From positions 6,510,001 through 6,574,000 of the forward strand of contig OY764903.1 of assembly GCA_963668605.1 (NCBI GenBank): a stretch of 64,000 bases of DNA, read 5' to 3'. The first letter of the stretch is position 1. Every line of letters starts with the position of its first letter. Source of the stretch: G963668605 sp963668605 (GTDB taxonomy: Bacteria > Acidobacteriota > Terriglobia > Bryobacterales > Bryobacteraceae). Of this stretch, positions 8,234 to 18,161 are shown in pieces. Both the position numbers and the translations under genes were made by a program. Under the pieces are notes generated by a model. It was not told the DNA's origin and did not search any database. It saw only the letters and a program-made list of their open reading frames with translations.

Positions 8234-9382
8234 TCAGTGAGCGTCCGGAGCTTCTGGCGGAAGCTCGGACAAATCTATCACAGCAACGGTCTTGCGGTTG
8301 CGCGCCGTATTGAAGATCACCCGCTGTCCTTTCCAGTCGAAGGTTGGGTGCGGATGGAATCCCGGAAAGCGTCCCGGTTGGAGGCCTGTGGCCAACATGC
8401 GTTTCTTTCCGGTAGTCAGGTCGGCGAGCCAGAGGTTTCCCGCTGCATCGTCCAACACCGCGCGACGGCCGTCGGCATCAGGAGCTCCGTGGTTGAATTC
8501 GCCCTCGACGGCCAACCGGTACTCACCCGTCGGTTTCACCACGTATAAGCCGGTCTTGATGCTGACCATCGTCATGTCGCCTGTCTTCTGCACCCACGCC
8601 TCGTGCGTAATGTTTTCTTTCCGCTCCGTGATCCAGGTTTTGGTGGCGCGGTAATACAACGGTCGATTGCCCGTCCCGTCTGTGTTGACCAACCAGGTGC
8701 GCTGGGGTGCGTAGTTGCCCGTCTCCCAGACATAGAAGATCAGCGGCGCGACAGGGCTGTGCTGCATGTGACTGATCGAGAACCCCTGCCGCAGCACGAC
8801 GCGATACTGTCCGGTCGCGATATCCATCATTCCGATTTCCCAGGTCTTTTGGTCGCTGCGGAAACCGAACGTCAGGCTGCGGCCGTCGTGGCTGACCGTC
8901 GGCTGACGGTACCAGTTATCGGAACTCGGCGGGAGGACGCCGATCCTGCGCGAGACCGCCGTTTCGACGTCCACTTCGAACACTTCGCCGGCTTTAGCTT
9001 CGGATTTGGCGATGTAGAATACCTTGCGTGGGTCGGTCCGATGAGGCGTCACACCCGGAGCTTGGCCTTTGGCCTCAATTCCACCCGCGACGTCGGTGAG
9101 TTGCACGATGCGCCCCGTCTTCAGGTCCGCGCGGTAGGCTTGCCACTGCCCGGTCCGATCGGAATCGACGATCAGGTACTTATCATCGGCCGTAACGTTC
9201 GGCGCGTGAAAGTAAAGATTCTGCGCCGCGCCCTCGGTCGTCATCTCGCAAATGCGGATTTTTGTGACGGGATCGGGGTAGCAGGTGCGCTCCACGCCCC
9301 AGTTGCGGCCCGCATCTGAGGCGAACGCGATCGGAGCCAGACAGAAAACGAAGCAGACGGTGTGTCTCAACATGTTATTCAT
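8234..9382 (-). CDS. Oligogalacturonate-lyase-like beta-propeller protein
   Basis: A 382-aa secreted protein with a short signal peptide (about residues 1-21, cleavage near AFAS). TolB/WD40-like blades repeat through its length (DDKYLIVDSDRTGQWQAYRADLKTG, DGRSLTFGFRSD, GQRVIFNTARN). The C-terminal HPHPTFDW and internal QHSP blocks resemble metal-binding histidine regions of oligogalacturonate lyases (PL22). The catalytic set cannot be confirmed by reading, so the substrate is uncertain. It lies 57 bp upstream of the Gfo/Idh/MocA gene in the same operon. Confidence 0.75.
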   Translation of the reverse strand: MNNMLRHTVCFVFCLAPIAFASDAGRNWGVERTCYPDPVTKIRICEMTTEGAAQNLYFHAPNVTADDKYLIVDSDRTGQWQAYRADLKTGRIVQLTDVAGGIEAKGQAPGVTPHRTDPRKVFYIAKSEAKAGEVFEVDVETAVSRRIGVLPPSSDNWYRQPTVSHDGRSLTFGFRSDQKTWEIGMMDIATGQYRVVLRQGFSISHMQHSPVAPLIFYVWETGNYAPQRTWLVNTDGTGNRPLYYRATKTWITERKENITHEAWVQKTGDMTMVSIKTGLYVVKPTGEYRLAVEGEFNHGAPDADGRRAVLDDAAGNLWLADLTTGKKRMLATGLQPGRFPGFHPHPTFDWKGQRVIFNTARNRKTVAVIDLSELPPEAPDAH

Positions 9383-9394
9383 GTGCAGTTGCGT

Positions 9395-9481
9395 TCAGAG
9401 CAGTTTGGAAACTCCGGGCGTGAAGGGCAGGGGATACGTGCCGTCCGGAGCAGGCCTTACAGGAGGCTCCATCCGTTCCTG
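9395..9481 (-). pseudogene. 3' remnant of a Gfo/Idh/MocA gene
   Basis: Reading the minus strand gives ERMEPPVRPAPDGTYPLPF and then TPGVSKLL plus stop. This is nearly identical to the end of the oxidoreductase at 6842-8176 (MEPPVKPGPDGNYPLPF, then TPGVSKLL), and the DNA is likewise similar over about 70 bp. No further upstream homology is seen; it runs into the end of the sulfatase gene. It marks a lost second oxidoreductase or a partial duplication. Confidence 0.75.
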
Positions 9482-9500
9482 ATTTCGCCGCCTCACAAAT

Positions 9501-11045
9501 TCAACTACTGATGCCAGGGCCGAACGGGGCAAAGCGAAGCGTCGGATACGAGTAGTGCTGCAGCAACGGCCCCTCGCCTGTCTGCTTGGCGATGCGCCAG
9601 GCAATCTCCATCATATGACGGACAACGTCCCGATAACTCGGAATCCCCGCCAGGTTCCGCATTTCATAGGGATCGTCCCGGAGGTTATAGAGTTCGTCGA
9701 AATCAAATCCATTCCAGACGAACTTCCAATCTCCATCCCAGATCACTCGCTGGCTATACCAGGCGACGGAGCCGTAATATTCCGCGTATCCAATTTCAAA
9801 TTTGCCGGATTCACCAATCGGATCGCGTAATACAGGCGCAAAGGATTTCGAATCCGGTGCATCAAGGCCTTTGGTTTGGGTCAGCGCCAGAAGGGTCGGG
9901 CCGATATCGTGCAATCCAACGCGCGCCGGGCTCACGGCGCCCCGCGCTACGCCCGGGCCGGCCACGATCAGCGGAATATTGTAGGCTTCTTCAAAGGCGC
10001 CCACGTTTTTTACGTACAAGCCGTGTGCGCCTAAGAATTCACCGTGGTCGGCGGTAAACACGATGATCGTGTTGTCCAATTGACCGGCCTCTTCCACTTT
10101 TCGGATTAGCTCCCCGTACTGTTTATCGATTTCGGAGATCAGGGCATAGTAGCAAGCGGCCGCCTCTTTTTTTTGCCGCTCGGAAAACTCGATTCCGTGG
10201 CGGACCTTACGGTACAGTCCCGGGCGGCCTTCTAAATCATCTTTCCAGTTTGGCGGCGCGGGTATGGAGCCGGGATCATAGCGCTCGTATGCTTCTTTGC
10301 TCACGACGAATGGATCGTGCGGTTCGACTACGCTCACAAAACAGCACCACGGCTGGTCCTTCCGCTGCATCGCATCGTCCAGAAACTCCAGAGCAAAGTC
10401 GCTGGCGACCGAGAGCGTGGAATGGAACGGCGGCGGAGCCGTGGCGGCGTAGAGCAGGCGGTCTTCGTAGCCCTCCGGGCCATGGGCCCAACCGGACGCG
10501 ACCAGTTGCTGCTTCTCGCGAGTCCCGCTAGAGAGCTTTCGGGCACGCTCTTGAAAGCGGGCGGAACCACCTTGTACAGCGTGGTCCTGCCACCCGAACT
10601 TAGCCAGATTATTGGAGCGCTCCACGTGCCATTTGCCGTAGTATGCCGTCCTGTATCCAGCCGCCAAGAGCCGCTGCGCCCAGTGGGGTTTGTCCTCACG
10701 TAGCACGGCTTGGTCCTCAGGAACGACGTGCGTGTTCTGGACTACGCCGTGGTTGTGTGGCAACAGGCCGGTCATGAAACTCGCCCTGGCAGGGCAACAG
10801 ATCGCATTCGGCGTGTAGGCGCGCGGGAAACGAACGCCGCGCTCAGCCAGGCGCTGCAAGTTGGGAGTCTGGCAGGGATGCCCGGGGTTCAGTACGCGGC
10901 CCTGCATCTGGTCCGTCATCAGAACAAGAATATTGGGACGCACGCGAGCAGCGTCGCTTGAGACCGCTGCTCCCAAGAGCCCAAGCGGGACCCCGCCCGC
11001 GACAAAGTCGCGGCGGTTCGGTTGTGGGTTAGACTGATTTTTCAT
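9501..11045 (-). CDS. Sulfatase, Tat-exported
   Basis: A 514-aa sulfatase. The Tat signal NRRDFVAGG is at residues 10-18, then RPNILVLMTDQM (metal-binding Asp), ICCPARASFMTG (formylglycine cysteine in C-x-P-x-R), YYGKWHVE, and FTADHGEFLGAHG near residue 345, which completes the metal site. The open frame extends 101 codons further upstream but that part is antisense shadow of the receptor. ATG at 11045 is chosen because it directly precedes the Tat signal and leaves an 8-bp gap to the receptor gene, the spacing of translationally coupled operon genes. Because the receptor upstream is interrupted by an IS, transcription of this gene may be reduced. Confidence 0.92.
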   Translation of the reverse strand: MKNQSNPQPNRRDFVAGGVPLGLLGAAVSSDAARVRPNILVLMTDQMQGRVLNPGHPCQTPNLQRLAERGVRFPRAYTPNAICCPARASFMTGLLPHNHGVVQNTHVVPEDQAVLREDKPHWAQRLLAAGYRTAYYGKWHVERSNNLAKFGWQDHAVQGGSARFQERARKLSSGTREKQQLVASGWAHGPEGYEDRLLYAATAPPPFHSTLSVASDFALEFLDDAMQRKDQPWCCFVSVVEPHDPFVVSKEAYERYDPGSIPAPPNWKDDLEGRPGLYRKVRHGIEFSERQKKEAAACYYALISEIDKQYGELIRKVEEAGQLDNTIIVFTADHGEFLGAHGLYVKNVGAFEEAYNIPLIVAGPGVARGAVSPARVGLHDIGPTLLALTQTKGLDAPDSKSFAPVLRDPIGESGKFEIGYAEYYGSVAWYSQRVIWDGDWKFVWNGFDFDELYNLRDDPYEMRNLAGIPSYRDVVRHMMEIAWRIAKQTGEGPLLQHYSYPTLRFAPFGPGISS

Positions 11046-14024
11046 CGCAATACTCAGTACAGAAGCTTCAGTCCGAACTGAATCACGCGGCCGGCGCGGG
11101 CGCCGCTGATCCTCCCCATGTTTGCGCCCCCGCCCAGACTGGAGTTGGGATTGCTGAGGTTCACGGAGTTGAACACGTTGAAGGACTCGGTGCGGAACTG
11201 GACACGCATGTTCTCGCGGAAAGGCAGTGCAAAATTCTTGGACAGCCCCAGGTTGGCGTTGGCGGATGCCGGCCCCAAGAGCGCATTTCGTCCCACATTG
11301 CCGTAAGTGCCCGCCACGGGCCGGGCAAACGCCGTTCGGTCGAACCACGCCAGAATCTTCTCGCCCCGGGAACGGTTATCCGGCAGATAGGGGTTGCCGA
11401 CCACATCCGGCCGCTGGTTCGGCGTTCCACTGAGCGCGATGTCCTGCCCGGAAACAACGTTGAAGGGCATGCCTGAACGCATGGTAACCAATCCATTCAA
11501 ATGCCAGTTGCCTGCCACGAAGCGAAGGATGGGTGAAGCTGACGAAAACTGAGGCAGGTCCCAGAGCCAGGAAGCCGAGGCAATATGCTTGGCATGGGAA
11601 TTAGTGAGTCCCACTTCCTTGGACAGGTCGAAGACGTTCGGCACGGAGGCTGCGACGGTAATTCCCGAATACACGTCGATGGCTCGGGAGAAGGTGTAGG
11701 CGCCTTGCACCGAGAACCCTTTGCTGAAACGTTTATTCACCTCGACCTGGAGCGCGTTGTAACTGGCGTTTCCTTGGCTTGAGATGACCCGCGCAGTCCC
11801 AAAGCCGGGAATGATGCGCCGCCGGTCTATGTTGCCCAGAGTCGCTCCGGGGGCGTAGACGGCGGGATTGCCTTCCATGCTAAGCATCAGCTTCCTTGAC
11901 AGTTTTCCCACGTAACCGACCTGCACCATCAAACCGCTGACCGGCTGGTGCTGCACGTTCAGATTGAACTGCTGGACGTAGGGCGTGCGCGAAGTGGGGT
12001 CTAGGTAGCTGGTCGAGGGGTAACTGGTGAACTGAGCGTTTTTCGGATCCACAAATTGTGGAATGGTGAAGGGTTGACCTCGGAGCGGATCGGAGAAGCT
12101 GTAGGGCGCCGCAACCGTGAAGCTGTACCGGAAAGGCTGGGCTACCATCTGGATAACGTCGCTGGTCATGGTTTGGTAGAAGATGCCGTAGGCACCTCGC
12201 AGCACGGTCCGTCCTTTGCCGGACGGATCATAGGCGAATCCAACGCGCGGGGCGAAGTTGTTCTTGTCGGTCGCAATCAGGCCGCGAGGCACGCCCGAGT
12301 CGCCTGGGAACACTAGGCCAACCGGCGCAGTGGGGAATCGCTGCGACTGCTGGCCTACTCTAATCATGTTCCACGAGTCGTGAATATCCACCCAAGGCAA
12401 AGGCAATTCGTAGCGCAATCCCAGGTTCAGGGTGAGACGGCGCGTCAAGCGCCAGTCGTCCTGGATGTAGAAGTCAGTGCTAAACTGCTCATGCGCGACC
12501 TCTTCCGGCGTGGCCACGATCATCTGCGACGGTTTTCCGAGCACGAAATCTGCCGCCGAGTTGCCGGTGATCGAGCCGTTAAAGGTGAAATCGCCCATGG
12601 CTTGCCAACTATCGCGGTACAGATAGCGCGCCCTGAGTAACTGGAAGCCGCCTTTCACCGTGTGGCTGCTGTGGTTCCAGTTGATGCTCTGAAGGAACTG
12701 CAGAGTATCGTTGGTGTTGATGCCGCCGGCGGGCGAAGCCGCTCCCATCGTGACCCGCCCGGTGATGCTAACGACTGGCGGAAGAGACTCACCCACGGTA
12801 GGAAAGTTTGCGCCAAGGTCCGCGAGCCGGAAGTGAGTCAGCTCGTTAATCTGCCTGGCTTGGCGGTTGTAGCTGACGCGCGTCGTGCTAAGGATCGAAG
12901 AGGTAACCACGTACGTATCACCGAGTGTGACGGATTGAGACCGCAGCTTTTCATCGGTCCGTTTATAGTCGGGGATGCCTCCGTAAATTGCGATAGCGGT
13001 GGCGAGGTTGTACGTGTAACGCCCGTCGATGTTGTGCCGGGAAAAATTGTAGTCGAGCCGTCCGAGCAGGTTATTGTAGCCCTGCGGTACTGGTGAAGTG
13101 GACCTCCATTCCCCGGCGGACAGGTTGGCTGGAGGCAGCATGCTTTGGACTCGCGCCATCAAATTGCGTGACACGGGGTCTAGGCGGCTTTCGGGAATGA
13201 GGTTGCCAGGAAATAATTGGCCGGTAAGCGGATCCTTTATGGCAGTGGCGAAAGAACCGTTTTGCTCGGCGGCAGTGAGTGGGAAAACACCGTTTACAAT
13301 CCTGACGGTCCGAAGCCGCAGACCCTCGTAGGATCCGAATGCAAAGAGCCGGTTTCGCCGAATCGGTCCGCCGGCAGTGACTCCAAACTGGTTATGGATC
13401 AACTGCGGCGTGGTGGAGGGCGCAAAGAAGTTGCGCGCGTTCAAGTTCTGATTCCTAAGAAATTCCCAAGCGCTGCCATGGAGCTGATTGGTGCCCGACT
13501 TAGTAACCACATTGATGACCGCGCCTCCGTTGCGGCCGTACTCGGCGCCGAAGGCGTTGGTAAGCACCTTCATTTCTTGAAGGGCATCCGGCGGTGGGTA
13601 GTTCAAGCCGGTGTTCCGGAATAGCGAATTGTTGTTCGCGCCGTCAAGCAGGAACAGGTTCTGATTCGGGCGGGAGCCGGCGACCGAGAGCGTGGGGCCG
13701 CTGCCGTCCAGCGTCGTGAAGGTGTCCGGCGCATTGACGTCGGAGACGCCGGGGAGCATCTCCAACAGGGAAACGACATTACGGCCATTGATGGGCAGAT
13801 CCACCACGCGGCGCGAATCGACCAAGGTGCCCAACACGGAGCCCCGGCTGTCGACAAGCGGAACCTCGTCCCGCACCGTAACGGTCTCGGCGACAGCTCC
13901 GACCTCAAGCTTCGCGTCCACGCGGACGTTTTGGTTCGAAGTAAGCCCGACGCCAACGCGGCCGTGCTGCTTGAATCCGCTAGCTGTGACCGTGATAGTG
14001 TAAGTCCCCACCGGCAGCAAGTCG

Positions 14025-14040
14025 AGCACATACCCGCCTT
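14025..14040. repeat. Target duplication, left copy (16 bp)
   Basis: AGCACATACCCGCCTT, repeated exactly at 15592-15607 on the other side of the ISNCY-type element. Collapsing the two copies restores the receptor reading frame. Confidence 0.93.
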
Positions 14041-14121
14041 TGTCAACGGTTATTAGAAATGTCCCCATGCTCCGTTCATTAGAAGTGTCCCCATGCACTT
14101 CTTCTCTTCGTAGCCAGTTGG

Positions 14122-14207
14122 ATTTCCGTGGCCTCGGCCGGAGCGGAGCCCTGCGAGGCCGTTAGGCCGAGCGTTTAGGGCGGAGCGCAGGCCGAGGCCA
14201 CGGAAAT
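14122..14207. repeat. Long inverted repeat at the 3' end of the ISNCY transposase
   Basis: Two perfect 18-bp arms (14122-14139 and 14190-14207; arm begins ATTTCCGTGGCCTCGG) are separated by 50 bp that contain the transposase stop at 14175. This could form a strong hairpin in the mRNA, acting as a terminator-like or stability element. There is no U-run, so it is not a standard intrinsic terminator. Confidence 0.7.
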
Positions 14208-15497
14208 TCGCGCGCCTTCCGCAGCCCTGTGTGCACCCGCCGCTTTCATGTCTTGATAGCTTCTCCGCCACGGGTGATCCGGCATGTGTGCTGCAGCGGG
14301 CGTCAACGGCCTCCGCCGTTTCGCGGCGACCACTTCCGGCTTCTGTGGCCGCTCCTGGATCTCATGCCAGTTCAGCTTCCGCCCCCGGTAGTGAATCTCC
14401 TTCGTCCCGTCTTCCCACTCGCACACTGTCACTTTACTTTTCGCTGGTGCGTAATTCCGGCTCTGCCCTTCCACTTGATAGAAGCGATTCTCATGCCGTA
14501 CCACCCAATCGTTACCCAGCACACGCTCCGTCTCCAAACGGAAAATCTCGCGCAGTTGCTTGGCTCCCGGTCTGGGCAGATGATAATCCACCGCTGAGCT
14601 GGCATCGACGGCGAAGCGCCGGTTGTGCTCGTCGCAATACTCCTGCTCCAGATATTGGTTCACCGCCTGGTGCGTGGCGATCTTTTTGCGCCGCAGCTTC
14701 TTCACCAGCCGGTCCTGATGCGTGCCATGGTTGCGCTCCACGCGACCCTTGGCCTCGGGCGATCCGGCCGCGATGATCTTGATTCCCAGCCGCTCACACA
14801 TGCGTCCAAACTGCGTCACAGCGGACGTTCCGTGCAACTGCTCCTTGGCGCTGGGCTTGCGAACATAGACGTTTTTCCAGTCCGTGTAGAGCGCTCGGGG
14901 AACGCCGTACTGCTCCATCCAGGCCTTCAATACGTCCACGGCGGCCCAGATCGTTTCCTGTTCGCCCAGGCGGCACAGCGTGGTTGAAGTGGCATCGTCC
15001 ACCAGGTTCATCAGGCAGCCACGCGGCCCACGTCCTTCCAGCCATTCATGGAAGCTGCCGTCCAGTTGCACCAGTTCGCCGAAGTGCTCGCGCCGTGCTC
15101 TTCTTTGTCGATGCTGGCGCACCTTTCTGGCACGGCTCCACAATCCCTCCGCCAGCATCCAGCGCCTGACCGTGCTGGCCGACAGCTCGATCTGGTCTTC
15201 GCTGGCCAGATGCTCGGCGGCCAGCGTCGGCCCAAAGCGTTCGCCCACTGCGCCCGCATACTTCTGGCGGAGTAGGCGCACCACCTTCGCGCGGATCTTC
15301 TTGGGCTTGGCCCGATTGGAACTTCGTCCGGCGCTGCCATGCACCAATCCCGCCGCGCCGTGCTTCGCGTAACGCTTCCACAATCGCTTGCTTTGGCGAT
15401 AGCTCAGCTCCATGCGCTCGGCCGCTTCCACGAGCGTCCAGATCCCACTTTTCACCTGCGCCAGCACCGCTGCTCGCCTCAACTCCCGCTCGCTCAT
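14175..15497 (-). CDS. ISNCY-type transposase
   Basis: About 440 aa. An N-terminal helix-turn-helix (LVEAAERMELSYRQSKRLWKR) and a second HTH (LSASTVRRWMLAEGL) precede a retroviral-integrase-type core: LVQLDGSFHEW (first Asp), ALYTDWKNVY (second Asp), and PEAKGRVERNHGTHQDRLVK (Glu). The C-terminal domain ends MPDHPWRR plus a short tail that reads into the long inverted repeat. ATG at 15497 has GGGGAG upstream; TTG at 15512, five codons earlier, has GGAGG and is an alternative. Confidence 0.88.
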   Translation of the reverse strand: MSERELRRAAVLAQVKSGIWTLVEAAERMELSYRQSKRLWKRYAKHGAAGLVHGSAGRSSNRAKPKKIRAKVVRLLRQKYAGAVGERFGPTLAAEHLASEDQIELSASTVRRWMLAEGLWSRARKVRQHRQRRARREHFGELVQLDGSFHEWLEGRGPRGCLMNLVDDATSTTLCRLGEQETIWAAVDVLKAWMEQYGVPRALYTDWKNVYVRKPSAKEQLHGTSAVTQFGRMCERLGIKIIAAGSPEAKGRVERNHGTHQDRLVKKLRRKKIATHQAVNQYLEQEYCDEHNRRFAVDASSAVDYHLPRPGAKQLREIFRLETERVLGNDWVVRHENRFYQVEGQSRNYAPAKSKVTVCEWEDGTKEIHYRGRKLNWHEIQERPQKPEVVAAKRRRPLTPAAAHMPDHPWRRSYQDMKAAGAHRAAEGARISVASACAPP

Positions 15498-15591
15498 CGC
15501 TGTTCTCCCCAATCCCGCCTCCTAAGGAAGCTTTCGGTTTAGGGGACACTTCTAATGAACGCTATAGGGGACATTATCAAAAACGCGCAAC

Positions 15592-15607
15592 AGCACATAC
15601 CCGCCTT
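15592..15607. repeat. Target duplication, right copy (16 bp)
   Basis: Exact copy of 14025-14040; it belongs to the receptor coding sequence (codons for QGGYVL). Confidence 0.93.
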
Positions 15608-15826
15608 GAGAGTCGGTTTCAACGCTCCTCGCGGTGCCGCGCTCCTGCGATGTGGCAGTAACCTGGGTCTTTGGAATCGCTAGACCTTGCGGGTCGGTCA
15701 CCGTGCCGAAAATCGAGCCGGTACCCTGTGCGGCGGCGAGACCTGCTGACAGCAATAACAGAGCAATAGCGTTAAGCAGTTCAAATCTTACACTTTTCAT
15801 AAGTAAACCTCTCGTAAGTCTTTGCA

Positions 15827-17251
15827 CTATTCCAAGTTCCGCGCCGCCCAGAGAATCGCCTGCCGCAAGAGTTTGTGGTAGGCGGGGTTGCGCACTGTCG
15901 AATCGTTCTGTCCAGGCTGGATGTATACCACTCGCGCCTTTTGGTGTGGGCCGACCACAACCGCTGCCGTGTCGCTTGCCGCGGCTCCGGTCTCCATCAG
16001 CACCGCGACGCCGGGCTTGAGCCACACGCCCCGGTACGCCTCGTCCTTTATGATGAGAGGCGCCACCTTGCGTAGGACGGGATGAGCAGCGCCCGCCTTG
16101 GTGGCGCGGGCGATCATTTCCGTCTCCTGCTGCTGCGAAGCGGTTTTGCCCCCGGAGTACCTCGCTCCGACCACTTCCTCGTGCCACCATTTCCAAGACG
16201 CCTCGTCGGAAATGGCGTGGTGGAGTGCGACGACCCCACCGCCGCCCTCGATGAAGTCGCGCAGCGCGGCCTTTTCCGTTGCGGTTATATTTGCCGGAAT
16301 CTCGCCGATCACCACGACGTTGTAGCGGTCCTTCATGCCCGGCGTAAACACTGTGGAGGAGCCGGCATGTTCCCAAGTGATGTCGTCGTAGCCTTCCAGT
16401 GCCGCGAATAAACCCGCAGGGTAGCGGTGCGTTCCGGTCACCAACAGTGCCTTGACAGCCGGTTTTGCTGCTGTGCCGGAGAGCGGAAGAGTAACCTGGC
16501 CTGTCGCAACCCATTCGGTGGCACGGGTGACTGCGGTAAAGAATCCGGGCTGATACATCGCCGCCAGGTCGTGTCCCAGCGAGATGTGCAGCGTCCGGCC
16601 CTTACCGTACGACACCGCCCACACAATCGGTTCCATCTTCCCCGTCCCTTTGTTTGCGGGATCGTCGAAGGCACGCGCCAGAACCTGTGCGTTCGGGTTC
16701 GTTTGGATGCTGTGATACAACTCGTCGTTAGCCGTGAATCGCGCCGGGAGTCCGCGCGCCACCGGGTGTTCGCGGTCGACCCATTCGACATCGAAGACAT
16801 GCCGAGGCGCATGGCCGACCGCAGTCCAGGTCGAGCCGATCAGCGCTGGAAATCCCGGCCAAGCCGGTTCTCCAGTGAGGCGAGTCTTCGGCCCCGTGTT
16901 GAAGAAAGGACCGTAGGTGACGCCGTGGAGCGAGATCATTCCTTTGCCTGCACGGACGTAATCTTCGAGGGCCTTCTCCGCCTCCTCACCCCAGCGCGGG
17001 CCGTTGTAATGCAACAACACCGCATCGTAGGCGGCCAGCATCCGCGCATTCAACCCGCGCGGATCTTCCAGGACTTTCACCTCGAAACGTCCGGTTGCTT
17101 CAAGCGCCTTTCGAATTACTGGAGTGCTCTCGCGCCAGTCGTGGTAGGGAAGGTCGGTCACACCCGTGAGAATGAGTATCTGAAGGGGAGCGCTCAGAAG
17201 AGCGCAGGTGAGAACCAGCCCCAGAATGCATGCGTTGAATGGAGTCTTCAT
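15827..17251 (-). CDS. Secreted double ThuA-domain protein
   Basis: A 474-aa protein with an N-terminal signal (about residues 1-22) and two tandem ThuA (glutamine-amidotransferase-like) domains. Domain 1 starts LQILILTGVTDLPYHDW and contains GKGMISLHGVTYG; domain 2 starts KALLVTGTHRYPAG and contains GGGVVALHHAISDE, the paired turn of the same fold. ThuA proteins are linked to disaccharide (trehalose-like) use, but their catalytic role is not settled. Gaps of 28 bp to the upstream isomerase and 26 bp to the receptor place it inside the catabolic operon. Confidence 0.88.
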   Translation of the reverse strand: MKTPFNACILGLVLTCALLSAPLQILILTGVTDLPYHDWRESTPVIRKALEATGRFEVKVLEDPRGLNARMLAAYDAVLLHYNGPRWGEEAEKALEDYVRAGKGMISLHGVTYGPFFNTGPKTRLTGEPAWPGFPALIGSTWTAVGHAPRHVFDVEWVDREHPVARGLPARFTANDELYHSIQTNPNAQVLARAFDDPANKGTGKMEPIVWAVSYGKGRTLHISLGHDLAAMYQPGFFTAVTRATEWVATGQVTLPLSGTAAKPAVKALLVTGTHRYPAGLFAALEGYDDITWEHAGSSTVFTPGMKDRYNVVVIGEIPANITATEKAALRDFIEGGGGVVALHHAISDEASWKWWHEEVVGARYSGGKTASQQQETEMIARATKAGAAHPVLRKVAPLIIKDEAYRGVWLKPGVAVLMETGAAASDTAAVVVGPHQKARVVYIQPGQNDSTVRNPAYHKLLRQAILWAARNLE

Positions 17252-17279
17252 GGCCGTTAGTCAAGCTTGGCGATCGAGA

Positions 17280-18149
17280 TCAAACCCGCGCGGCAGCGGT
17301 CTCCGCGACGACTTCGCGCATCCAGGCCAGGCTGCGCTCGATCATCGGCCCGCCTTGGCCTTCACATTCCAGACTCAACACTCCGTCGTAGCCCGCTGCG
17401 GCGAGCATCTCGATACAACGGCGGATGTTGGCGGCGTTCACGCCGTCGCCGATCGCGCACTGGCTGACCGCGATTCCCGTCAGTTCGCCTCGTGAGGCGG
17501 CGGCCAAGCTCTCGCTCACGTCTTTGACATGTACATGGCTGACACTGTCGATAAACCGCGCGAGGAATTTCACCGGATCCTGACCGGCTATGAAGGTGTT
17601 GCCGGTGTCCATGTTCATGCGCAGGTATGGAGAATCGACGAAGGACAGCATCTCCGCCATGCAATCCGGATTCGTCGTGAAATAGCCGTGGGGCTCGATG
17701 TTGACGACGATCCTGTAGCGTTCCGCCGCTTCCACAATCTGGCAGTAGCTGCGGCGCATGTGATCCATGGCTTCGCGGTCGGTCATGCCCTGCGGCTTGA
17801 AGCGGTCATCGGTGGTGTCGACCCTGGGGCAACCGGCGATGTGCGCCCAGCGCAGGGTGTGCATCACGTATTCGACGCCGAGCGAGGCGCCCTCGCGCCG
17901 CGAGAGCGGAAAGGCGGCGTCGAGTTGGGAGAATTGAATCCCGTATTTCTCCATCTTGAGACGGAGCGCCAACGGGTCCTCCCATAAGGCGACGTGCGGC
18001 TGGTAGCCGAGGCCGTGAATCCAGGAGACGCCATCGATAGTTCCGCACTCAATGAAATGCAGGTCGTTGGCGCGCGCCCAATCGAGGCATTGATCGAAAC
18101 TCCAATAGGAGGTGTTGAACGCGTCAGTGTGAAAGCCGATTTGCATCAT
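17280..18149 (-). CDS. Sugar phosphate isomerase/epimerase (xylose-isomerase-like TIM barrel)
   Basis: A 289-aa AP-endonuclease-2-type TIM barrel: MMQIGFHTDAFNTSYWSFDQ, FIECGTIDGVSWIHG, VNIEPHGYFTT (metal-ligand Glu), MNMDTGNTFIAGQDPVKF, VHVKDVSE, LSLECEG. The metal ligands expected for this fold (Glu in IEPHG, Asp in MDTGN, His in HVKD, Glu in LECEG) are all present. The ATG pair at 18149/18146 is chosen; a longer open frame to 18224 would run over the operator sites. It is the first gene of the minus-strand operon and a paralogue (clearly over half identical by eye) of the isomerase at 19154-20056. Confidence 0.9.
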   Translation of the reverse strand: MMQIGFHTDAFNTSYWSFDQCLDWARANDLHFIECGTIDGVSWIHGLGYQPHVALWEDPLALRLKMEKYGIQFSQLDAAFPLSRREGASLGVEYVMHTLRWAHIAGCPRVDTTDDRFKPQGMTDREAMDHMRRSYCQIVEAAERYRIVVNIEPHGYFTTNPDCMAEMLSFVDSPYLRMNMDTGNTFIAGQDPVKFLARFIDSVSHVHVKDVSESLAAASRGELTGIAVSQCAIGDGVNAANIRRCIEMLAAAGYDGVLSLECEGQGGPMIERSLAWMREVVAETAAARV

Positions 18150-18161
18150 AGTTTTTATTTG

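Larger units (their letters stand above)
14041..15591 (-). mobile_element. ISNCY-type insertion sequence
   Basis: A 1,551-bp element inserted in the receptor gene and flanked by a 16-bp exact target duplication. The ends carry imperfect inverted repeats with two spaced copies of a GTCCCC-type block (AATGTCCCC, then CGTTCATTAGAAGTGTCCCC). One transposase gene is transcribed in the same direction as the receptor. The perfect duplication suggests a fairly recent insertion. Confidence 0.9.
11054..15800 (-). pseudogene. TonB-dependent receptor split by an ISNCY-type element
   Basis: Outer-membrane receptor of the carboxypeptidase-regulatory type. The 5' part (15800-15592) encodes a signal peptide and GTVTDPQGLAIPKTQV, the start of the regulatory domain; the 3' part (14024-11054) carries the rest of that domain, the plug (VLGTLVDSRRVVDLPINGRN, then LDGANNN) and a long beta-barrel ending in QFGLKLLY. 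Removing the insertion and one copy of its 16-bp duplication gives 3,180 bp, an exact reading frame of 1,059 aa with an uninterrupted DSQGGYVLDLLPVGTY junction. As it stands the 5' piece is a short peptide and the 3' piece lacks a signal peptide, so no functional receptor is expected. It follows the ThuA gene by 26 bp. Confidence 0.93.
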
